5,060 nucleotides of DNA, taken from the NCBI GenBank assembly GCA_025456385.1, contig JALOKS010000210.1, positions 1 through 5,060 on the forward strand, written 5' to 3'. Position numbers and translations under genes: made by a program. The DNA is from Thermoanaerobaculales bacterium (GTDB lineage: Bacteria > Acidobacteriota > Thermoanaerobaculia > Thermoanaerobaculales > Sulfomarinibacteraceae). Under the pieces are notes generated by a model, which was given only the letters and a program-made list of their open reading frames with translations, searched no databases and was not told the DNA's origin. This document shows positions 1 through 4,860 of this stretch, in pieces; within the stretch, counting starts at the first letter, position 1, and the number at the start of each line of letters is the position of its first letter.

Positions 1-1271
1 TCGGGCTCGCGCTCGCGGCGGCCGAGCCAGATCAACAGCTCGCCGGCGTCGGCGTGGGCCGAGAGCCCGCTGACCCTGGCGATGCGGGCCTTCACCGCCA
101 CCCACTGGCCGTGGATCTTGACCTCGCTGTCGCCGTCCACCAGGCGCCGGCCCTTGGTGCCCACCGCCTGGTAGCCGACGAAGAGCACCGTGTTGCGCGC
201 CTCCGGCAGGCGCAGCTTGAGGTGGTGGAGGATCCGACCGCCGGTCGCCATGCCGGAGGCCGAGATGATGATCGCCGGGCCGTCGAGGGCGTTGAGCTTG
301 CGCGACTCCGCCGAGCTCGGCGTGACCTGGAGGTTGGCGGGGAAGATCGGGTTCTCCTGCTCGGCGAGGAACTGCCGCATCTCGGGGTCGTGCTCGCTGT
401 GGAAGCGGGTGTAGAGCGCGGTCGCCTCGATGCCCATCGGGCTGTCGAGGAAGATCGGGATCTCCGGCAGCTCGCCGTCGACCATCAGCTCGCGCAGCAG
501 GTAGAGGATCTCCTGGGTGCGGTCGATGGCGAAGGCGGGGATCAGGATCACCCCGCCGCGCGCGATGCCGGCCCGGATCTCGTCGGCGAGCAGGTGGCGG
601 GGCTCGTCGCTGCCGTGGAAGCGGTCGCCGTAGGTCGACTCGAGGAGGAGCACGTCCGAGCCGGGGTAGGAGCTCGGCTCGCGCAGGATCGGCACCCCGT
701 AGCGGCCGACGTCGCCGGAGAAGAAGACCGTCTTGCGGCCGCCGTCCGCGACCTTGGTCTCGAGCTCGACGGCGGCGGCGCCGAGGATGTGGCCCTGGCG
801 GTGGAATCTGAAGCGCACTCCGGGGTGGAGCTCCCGCCACTGGTCGAAAGGCACCGGCTCGAGGAGCCTGAGCGCCGCCCGCGCGTCGGCCATGCGGAAC
901 AGCGGCAGCGCCGGGCGGTGCTTGGAGTAGCCCTCCTTGTTGGCGTACCGCGCCTCCTCCTCGTTGATGTGGGCCGCGTCCGGCAGCAGCACGCCGAGCA
1001 GCGCCCGGGTCGGCGGCGTGCAGTAGACGGGTCCAGAGAAGCCGTGGCGGCAGAGCCGCGGCAGGTAGCCGGAGTGGTCGATGTGGGCGTGGGTGAGGAC
1101 CACCGCCGAGATCGCGTGCGCCGGATGCGGCAGCCGCTGCCAGTTGAGGCGCCGGTGCTCGGCGGGGCCCTGGAAGAGGCCGCAGTCGACGAGCGCCGCG
1201 ACGCGCTTCCACTCGAGCAGGTACTTCGAGCCGGTGACGCAGCGCCCGGCGCCGAGGACGGTGATCTTCAT
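1..1271 (-). CDS. Beta-CASP metallo-beta-lactamase fold ribonuclease (CPSF-like), 3' end beyond the window
   Basis: Reading leftward from the ATG at 1271-1269, an uninterrupted frame of 423 codons reaches the window edge without a stop. It begins MKITVLGAGRCVTGSKYLLE, the usual start of bacterial and archaeal CPSF-like RNases. Visible motifs, in order: HAHIDH at residues 61-66 (zinc motif II, HxHxDH); H161 in GHILGAAAV (motif III); D187 in SGDVG (motif IV); E211 in LLLESTYGD (beta-CASP motif A); ASGMATGGR at 338-346 followed by HH at 349-350 (motif B region); and SGLSAHAD at 401-408, with H406 as the motif C histidine. All the zinc-binding and beta-CASP residues are therefore present, so an active cytoplasmic RNA endo/exonuclease is expected. 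Family members are about 450-470 residues, so only a short C-terminus should be missing. A GGAGG at 1276-1280 (minus strand), four bases before the ATG, supports the start. It is divergent from the operon at 1398. The cellular RNA substrate cannot be told from sequence. Confidence 0.95.
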   Translation of the reverse strand, partial: MKITVLGAGRCVTGSKYLLEWKRVAALVDCGLFQGPAEHRRLNWQRLPHPAHAISAVVLTHAHIDHSGYLPRLCRHGFSGPVYCTPPTRALLGVLLPDAAHINEEEARYANKEGYSKHRPALPLFRMADARAALRLLEPVPFDQWRELHPGVRFRFHRQGHILGAAAVELETKVADGGRKTVFFSGDVGRYGVPILREPSSYPGSDVLLLESTYGDRFHGSDEPRHLLADEIRAGIARGGVILIPAFAIDRTQEILYLLRELMVDGELPEIPIFLDSPMGIEATALYTRFHSEHDPEMRQFLAEQENPIFPANLQVTPSSAESRKLNALDGPAIIISASGMATGGRILHHLKLRLPEARNTVLFVGYQAVGTKGRRLVDGDSEVKIHGQWVAVKARIARVSGLSAHADAGELLIWLGRREREP

Positions 1272-1275
1272 CGGG

Positions 1276-1280
1276 CCTCC
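1276..1280 (-). promoter_or_regulatory. Shine-Dalgarno site of the MBL-fold ribonuclease gene
   Basis: Minus-strand GGAGG lies four bases upstream of the ATG at 1271-1269. It is the only good ribosome-binding core near the conserved N-terminus, so it fixes the start. Confidence 0.7.
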
Positions 1281-1295
1281 GCCGGCGATCCTATC

Positions 1296-1339
1296 GCAAC
1301 TCGGCCGCCCGCGCCTGCCGGCGCGGGCCGCCGAGTTGC
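1296..1339. repeat. Long inverted repeat (20-bp arms, TGCC loop) in the divergent promoter region
   Basis: The left arm (1296-1315) starts GCAACTCGGC and the right arm (1320-1339) ends GCCGAGTTGC. The arms pair at 19 of 20 positions around a 4-base TGCC loop; the single mismatch is at the 11th base of the left arm. No T-run follows on either strand, so it does not look like an intrinsic terminator for either gene. It sits 24 bases upstream of the ribonuclease ATG and ends a few bases before the proposed -35 box at 1343. It could be a cruciform, a large operator, a structured 5' leader of the ribonuclease mRNA, or a dispersed palindromic (REP-like) element. The symmetry is read directly; the role is unknown. 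Confidence 0.85.
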
Positions 1340-1342
1340 AAC

Positions 1343-1371
1343 TGGACGACCGCGCCCGCTCCTCGTAGAAT
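1343..1371 (+). promoter_or_regulatory. Putative sigma70-type promoter for the DUF883-like gene
   Basis: The -10 candidate TAGAAT (1366-1371) matches TATAAT at five of six bases. It is preceded at a 17-bp spacing by TGGACG (1343-1348), four of six against TTGACA. The AT-richer -10 stands out in a GC-rich surround. Transcription would start near 1378, leaving about 20 bases of leader with the ribosome-binding site. It lies immediately downstream of the 1296-1339 inverted repeat, which could hold a regulator. No experimental support is available from sequence alone. Confidence 0.5.
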
Positions 1372-1387
1372 GGATCCGTTCTCTACG

Positions 1388-1393
1388 GGAGGT
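1388..1393 (+). promoter_or_regulatory. Shine-Dalgarno site of the DUF883-like gene
   Basis: GGAGGT lies four bases upstream of the ATG at 1398. It decides the start in a frame that stays open far upstream, across the antisense of the ribonuclease gene. The coding potential upstream of this ATG is spurious. Confidence 0.75.
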
Positions 1394-1397
1394 CGAG

Positions 1398-1886
1398 ATG
1401 GTAGACAGGAAGAAGAGCGTCGACGAAGCCATCGACGAGGTGGCGGGGGAGACCTCCGCGGGGCTGGGCGGCGTCAAGGAGTCGCTGGCCAGGGCGCAGC
1501 AGTCGGTGGACAGCGCCCGGGCGGTGATCCAGGACGGTCAAGGCAAGGCCCGCGACAAGGGGCAGACCGCCGCCGAGCGCGCCAAGGTGTACCTCGAGGA
1601 CGCCAAGCTCGCCCTCGCCGAGGCGCGGGACAAGATCGGCGCCCTCGCCGCGAGCGCGCGCGAGCAGGCCGAGATTCTGTACGCCAACGTCAAGGAGCAG
1701 TACGAGGCGCTTATGGCCAAAGTGAAGGAACTCTACGGGCAGGCGAAGAAGAAGATCTCCGAGATGGACCTCAAGGGCAAGGGCGACGAGATCGTGGAGT
1801 ACGTCCGCATGAACCCCGGCAAGGCGATCCTGATCGCCGTCGCCGTCGGTTTCGTGATCGGCTACGCCACCCGGCCCCGCGACTGA
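1398..1886 (+). CDS. DUF883/YqjD/ElaB-like tail-anchored helical membrane protein
   Basis: This 162-residue protein starts MVDRKKSVDEAIDEVAG behind a strong ribosome-binding site. Residues about 22-130 are rich in Ala, Lys, Glu, Arg and Gln and contain no proline, which indicates a long amphipathic or coiled-coil helix. One hydrophobic segment (about 142-157, with G151xxxG155) follows the Met-Asn-Pro-Gly hinge at 138-141, and the chain ends with a short basic/acidic tail, RPRD. A soluble helix with a single C-terminal, Gly-containing membrane anchor is the architecture of the DUF883 family (E. coli YqjD, ElaB, YgaM). In E. coli these are inner-membrane proteins reported to bind ribosomes in stationary phase. 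The helical part also resembles YtxH or LEA-like stress proteins, so assignment beyond architecture is tentative. The next gene starts 14 bases after the stop, so co-translation is likely. Ribosome binding is inferred from the family, not seen here. Confidence 0.8.
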   Translation: MVDRKKSVDEAIDEVAGETSAGLGGVKESLARAQQSVDSARAVIQDGQGKARDKGQTAAERAKVYLEDAKLALAEARDKIGALAASAREQAEILYANVKEQYEALMAKVKELYGQAKKKISEMDLKGKGDEIVEYVRMNPGKAILIAVAVGFVIGYATRPRD

Positions 1887-1889
1887 CCC

Positions 1890-1894
1890 GGGAG
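1890..1894 (+). promoter_or_regulatory. Shine-Dalgarno site of the 103-residue membrane protein gene
   Basis: GGGAG lies six bases upstream of the ATG at 1901, in the 14-base gap after the preceding stop. It supports an independently initiated second gene in the same transcript. Confidence 0.6.
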
Positions 1895-1900
1895 TCGATC

Positions 1901-2212
1901 ATGGATCACCGGCTGGCCGACGACTTCGACGAGGCCGACCTGGACGACGAGCGCGATCTGACGGCCGACGAGAGCAGCGTCCGCCGATTGGACGCCGACT
2001 CGATCCTCGACACCCTGGTGCCGCACTCGATCGACTGGCGCGAGACCGTGCGCCGCCACCCCGTGGGCTCGGTGGCCTGCGTCGCCCTGGTCGGGTACCT
2101 GGTGGGCCGCACCAAGGGCGCGTCGATCGTCGCGGGCATCACGGCGGGCCTCTCCGCCGGCATCATGCGCCAGCTGTCCGATGTCTTCGAGGGCGACTTC
2201 TTCGACTTCTGA
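1901..2212 (+). CDS. Small acidic membrane protein with two glycine-zipper segments, unknown function
   Basis: This 103-residue protein is not assigned to a named family. Residues 1-30 are very acidic (many Asp and Glu). After a short linker with Trp46 and the basic stretch RRHP (51-54), two hydrophobic stretches follow at about 55-69 and 74-89, separated by RTKG. Glycines fall every fourth residue in each: G65, G69, G73 and then G79, G83, G87. These GxxxGxxxG zippers favour tight helix packing or oligomerisation in the membrane. The end is acidic and aromatic (DVFEGDFFDF). The basic RRHP before a hydrophobic Gly-rich stretch resembles the C-terminal part of DUF883 proteins, so it may be a relative or partner of the gene just upstream. 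A strong ribosome-binding site, codon use like its neighbours and tight spacing support it as a real gene. Its function is unknown. Confidence 0.8.
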   Translation: MDHRLADDFDEADLDDERDLTADESSVRRLDADSILDTLVPHSIDWRETVRRHPVGSVACVALVGYLVGRTKGASIVAGITAGLSAGIMRQLSDVFEGDFFDF

Positions 2213-2244
2213 GAGCTGGTGACGGCCCCGGCTCGGCGGAACCC

Positions 2245-4557
2245 GTGCAGCGACCCCGTTTCCCCGCGGGCGCGATGACCCTCGGTCGGAGCTTCCTGCT
2301 GTGGCTCCTCGGGGTGCTGGTCCTGACCCTGATCCTGGTCAGCGCCCTGGTGCTGTGGCACGAAGAGCAGATCCTCGAGGCCGAGCTGGCGGCCCGCGCC
2401 GAGCTCATCGCCGAGATCGTCGGCGCCTCGGTCCTCGGCGGAGGAGCGCCGGCGGAGGGCTCGCTGGGTGAGGCCCGCGATCTGCGCGCGGCCGAGGTCC
2501 GGGACCAGCGCGGCACCGTCCTCTGGCGCTTCGGCCCGTTGCCCGGCGAGGCCGCGGTCGTCGACCCGGAGCTCATGCGGGTCGAGCGCCGCGTCCTCGT
2601 CGCCGGCACCGCCGCGGCCGGCCGCCCGGCGGTCGAGGTCGTGGTGCTGGTGTCGCGGGCCCGCGTCCGCGCCCACCTCGCCGCCGCCGCGGTGCGGCTG
2701 CTCGCCGGCCTCGGGCTGGCGCTGGCGATCGCCCTCGTCGTCGGCCTGGCCCTGGTCGGCCGCGTGGTCGGTCCGCTGCAGGAGCTCGCGGCCTGGGCGC
2801 GCGGCTTCGACCCCGCACGGCCGTCCGAGCCCCCTCTGGCGGGCGGCTCGCCCGCCGAGGTGGGGGAGCTCACGCGCACCTTCCAGGACCTGGCGCGACG
2901 GCTCGCCGAGCAGCGGCAGTCGCTGGCGGCGAGCGAGCGCCGCTTCCGCGAGCTGTTCGCCGCCTCGCCGACACCCCTGATCCGCCTCGACCGCGAGCTC
3001 GCGATCCGCGAGGCCAACCCGGCTGCCGAGCCCTACCTGGCGGGCGGCGCGAGCCGCGCCGCCGGGCGGCCGCTGACCGGCTACCTTGAGGACGCCGGCG
3101 CCGAGGCGCTGGCCGCGGCCCTCGCCGGGCTCGGCGAGGGCGGCGAGGACACCGTCGAGACCGCCTGGCGCCTCGCCGACGGCGCGTCCGCCGAGGTCGA
3201 GCTGCGGCTCGCCGACGTCAGCGCGGGCGAGGCGCGGAGCTGGCTGCTCGCGATCCACGACCAGACCGAGCGCGTGCGGCGCATGGGCGAGCGCTGGCGG
3301 CGGACCTTCGACGCCATGGTCGACGGCGTCGCCCTGGTCGACTGTGATGGCCGCATCGCCCTCGCCAACCGCGCCCTCGAGCCGCACGCGGCGGCGGTCG
3401 GCTCCGGGCTCGCGGCGCAGCTCGCCGGCGACCTCACGCAGCGCTGGCGCGTCGACAGCCTCGGGCGGCTGCTGGAGTGCGCGCTGGCGCGCCCGGAGGG
3501 CCTCGGCCACGCCATCCTCGTGGTCCGCGACATCACCGAGGCAGCGGACGCCGAGGAGCGGCTGCGCGCGGCCGAGAAGCTGCAGGCGGTGGGCACCCTG
3601 GCCGCGGGCGTCGCGCACGACTTCAACAACCTGCTGGCCGCGATCCTGCTCCACGCGCGGCTCCTCGAGCGCCAGCCGCAGGCGGCGGCGGAGGCCGCCG
3701 CCGCCATCCGCGCCCTCGCCGAGGAGGGGTCGGAGGTCGTGCGCGAGCTCCTCTACCTCGCGCGCCGCGAGGGGGTGCCGCCGACGACCCTCGATCTCGC
3801 CCGGCTGGTCGCGCAGCAGGAGGGGGTGCTCCGCCACCTGCTGCCGGCCGGCGTGGCGCTCGCGCTCGAGCTCGAGCCGGAGCCGGTGCCGGTGGTCGGC
3901 GACCCGGTCGGCCTGCGGCGCCTGCTCCTCAACCTGGTGCTCAACGCCCGCGACGCCCTGAGCGAGCGCGGCGGCGTGGTGGCGGTGCGGGTCGAGCACG
4001 CCGCCGGGCGCGCCGTGCTCGAGGTCGCCGACGACGGCCCGGGCATCCCGGCCGAGGTCCAGGAGCGCCTGTTCGAGCCCTTCTTCACCCTCCGCCGCCA
4101 GGGCCGCGGCTCGGGCCTCGGCCTGGCGGTGGTGCACAGCATCGTCACCGCCCACGGCGGAGAGGTCGACGTGCGCTCCCGCGAGGGCGAGGGCACCCGC
4201 TTCGTGGTCCGTCTGCCGCTCGGCGAGAGGGCGCGGCTCGGCGGCGCGGCGGGCCCGGGCGACGAGGCCGGAGCGGCGGCGCGGCTGCTCCTGGTCGAGC
4301 CCGACGGGCGCGCCGCGGCGCGCGCCATCGAGGCCCTGGCCGGCGCCGGGCTCGAGCTGCGGCACGCGCCGAGCCTCGAGGCCGCGGCGGCGATCGCCGA
4401 GAACTGGCGGGCGGACGCCGTGGCGCTGGCCGGCGATGCGGCGCCGCGCGGGCCCGGCGGCAGCCTGCGCGGGCTCGCGCTGCCGGTGATCCCGAGCGCC
4501 GAGCCGGCCGCGATCCTGGCGGCTCTCCGCGACCTCGGGATCCTCGCGCGCGACTGA
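2245..4557 (+). CDS. Membrane sensor histidine kinase (HAMP, two PAS-like regions, HisKA/HATPase, degenerate receiver tail)
   Basis: Numbered from the GTG at 2245, the 770 residues show: membrane helix 1 (about 14-37); an extracytoplasmic sensor region of about 110 residues with no recognised family; membrane helix 2 (about 150-172); a HAMP linker (about 173-225); PAS 1 (about 231-345); a shorter PAS-like region (about 350-436); a HisKA helix with GVAHDFNN, whose phosphoacceptor is H458; and a HATPase domain with N563/N567 (N box), DDGPG at 596-600 (G1), LFEPFF at 609-614 (F box) and GSGLGL at 622-627 (G2). The core is therefore intact and should autophosphorylate in response to an envelope or redox/ligand cue. 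HDFNN places it with NtrB-like (HPK4) hybrid-type kinases. Residues about 676-770 look like a receiver that has lost its acidic pocket. The start is ambiguous: GTG 2245 has a weak GGCGGA upstream, while ATG 2275 (MTLGRSFLL, 760 residues) has none but gives a more typical N-terminus. It lies 32 or 62 bases after the preceding gene, probably in the same operon. No response regulator is adjacent. Confidence 0.93.
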   Translation: MQRPRFPAGAMTLGRSFLLWLLGVLVLTLILVSALVLWHEEQILEAELAARAELIAEIVGASVLGGGAPAEGSLGEARDLRAAEVRDQRGTVLWRFGPLPGEAAVVDPELMRVERRVLVAGTAAAGRPAVEVVVLVSRARVRAHLAAAAVRLLAGLGLALAIALVVGLALVGRVVGPLQELAAWARGFDPARPSEPPLAGGSPAEVGELTRTFQDLARRLAEQRQSLAASERRFRELFAASPTPLIRLDRELAIREANPAAEPYLAGGASRAAGRPLTGYLEDAGAEALAAALAGLGEGGEDTVETAWRLADGASAEVELRLADVSAGEARSWLLAIHDQTERVRRMGERWRRTFDAMVDGVALVDCDGRIALANRALEPHAAAVGSGLAAQLAGDLTQRWRVDSLGRLLECALARPEGLGHAILVVRDITEAADAEERLRAAEKLQAVGTLAAGVAHDFNNLLAAILLHARLLERQPQAAAEAAAAIRALAEEGSEVVRELLYLARREGVPPTTLDLARLVAQQEGVLRHLLPAGVALALELEPEPVPVVGDPVGLRRLLLNLVLNARDALSERGGVVAVRVEHAAGRAVLEVADDGPGIPAEVQERLFEPFFTLRRQGRGSGLGLAVVHSIVTAHGGEVDVRSREGEGTRFVVRLPLGERARLGGAAGPGDEAGAAARLLLVEPDGRAAARAIEALAGAGLELRHAPSLEAAAAIAENWRADAVALAGDAAPRGPGGSLRGLALPVIPSAEPAAILAALRDLGILARD

Positions 4558-4679
4558 AAATCGGCTGTCTCATCCCGAGCTGCATGACGCGGCAGCTGCC
4601 TTGCCGCCGGCCTCGCCCCGCGCCGTATCCGTGCCCGTGCCCGAATGCAGGTCCAGCGACAGCGACAGAGGCCAGCGTC

Positions 4680-4740
4680 GGGCATCAGGGGCAGAGGGGC
4701 AGAGGAGCAGAGGAGCAGAGGAGCAGAGGGGCATCAGGGG
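4680..4740 (+). repeat. Purine-rich 8-bp tandem array (GCAGAGGR x5) flanked by a 12-bp direct repeat
   Basis: Five consecutive octamers occupy 4691-4730: GCAGAGGG, three copies of GCAGAGGA, and GCAGAGGG again. The array is bracketed by identical 12-mers GGGCATCAGGGG at 4680-4691 and 4729-4740, each overlapping the array by one or two bases. The plus strand is almost all purine. The period of 8 is incompatible with conserved coding. Polymerase slippage explains the copy number; the bracketing repeat suggests an earlier duplication of a larger unit or mobility of the whole block. Confidence 0.85.
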
Positions 4741-4749
4741 TGGAGGGGC

Positions 4750-4784
4750 TCGAAAATTCGAAATTCGAAATTCGAAATTCGAAA
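4750..4784. repeat. AT-rich 7-bp tandem array (TTCGAAA x4 plus one degenerate copy)
   Basis: Perfect TTCGAAA heptamers lie at 4757-4763, 4764-4770, 4771-4777 and 4778-4784, preceded by a degenerate TCGAAAA (4750-4756). Each copy contains the palindrome TTCGAA, so the array reads nearly the same on both strands and can fold back on itself. It is the most AT-rich stretch in the window. Similar heptamer arrays occur, to my recollection, in intergenic DNA of other environmental bacterial genomes, where they are often mistranslated into low-complexity peptides. That recollection was not checked. Confidence 0.85.
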
Positions 4785-4828
4785 TCCTGAGTCTAATGAC
4801 CGATCTGTGGGAGGAAATCCGGCGCGCT

Positions 4829-4855
4829 TAAGCTTGCGACCCTTCTGCTAAGCTT
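4829..4855 (+). promoter_or_regulatory. Paired TAAGCTT words; the second is a possible -10 box of the Agl23-like gene
   Basis: TAAGCTT occurs at 4829-4835 and again at 4849-4855, a 20-bp offset or about two helical turns. TAAGCT (4849-4854) ends six bases before the ATG at 4861, where a -10 hexamer sits when transcription begins at the start codon itself. No Shine-Dalgarno core is visible in the last 30 bases before the ATG, which agrees with leaderless expression. The -35 region (around 4826-4831) is poor. The pair could instead be an operator. Confidence 0.35.
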
Positions 4856-4860
4856 CGCCC

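Larger units (their letters stand above)
4558..4860. other. Gene-free spacer with short tandem repeats
   Basis: No frame here has a conserved-looking product. The plus-strand frames crossing it give only low-complexity peptides from tandem repeats whose unit lengths are not multiples of three. Contents in order: a 10-bp palindrome GGCAGCTGCC (4591-4600); GTGCCC twice (4631-4642); AGCGAC twice (4655-4666); an 8-mer array (4691-4730); a 7-mer array (4757-4784); and a TAAGCTT pair (4829-4855). Composition shifts from GC-rich through purine-rich to locally AT-rich, unlike the coding DNA on both sides. No convincing hairpin plus T-run terminator follows the kinase gene. Confidence 0.75.

Noticed and set aside
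1281..1316. Minus-strand promoter for the ribonuclease (TAGGAT at 1288-1293)
   Set aside because: The hexamer matches only four of six bases, there is no recognisable -35 at the right distance, and it would leave too short a leader for the GGAGG site.
1296..1339. The long hairpin as an intrinsic bidirectional terminator
   Set aside because: It lies between two divergent gene starts, where no transcript should end, and neither strand has a U-tract after the stem.
54..1397. A long plus-strand open frame running into the DUF883-like gene, which would give a 610-residue protein
   Set aside because: It is the antisense of the ribonuclease gene, whose catalytic motifs are read clearly on the minus strand. 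The conserved product begins at ATG 1398 behind a good ribosome-binding site.
1906..4365. An 819-residue minus-strand open frame opposite the kinase
   Set aside because: The kinase motifs (HDFNN, DDGPG, GSGLGL) lie on the plus strand. The antisense product is a low-complexity Arg/Gly/Ala/Glu-rich shadow caused by G/C-biased third positions.
4589..4607. Possible terminator hairpin after the kinase (GCGGCA ... TGCCGC, 7-base loop)
   Set aside because: The stem is only 6 bp and no T-run follows. It overlaps the alternative palindrome GGCAGCTGCC, so a specific terminator call is not supported.
4691..4784. CRISPR-like array
   Set aside because: The units are 7-8 bp, directly tandem with no spacers, so they are simple tandem repeats.
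3477..4790. A plus-strand frame in another register overlapping the kinase C-terminus
   Set aside because: The product is a poly-Arg/Ala/Gly/Pro shadow with no domain, then runs into the tandem repeats.
4601..4851. Short plus-strand frames encoding repeated GAEEQRSR and KFEIRNS-like peptides
   Set aside because: These are translations of 8-bp and 7-bp tandem repeats, read in several frames. There is no ribosome-binding site and no conserved sequence outside the repeats.
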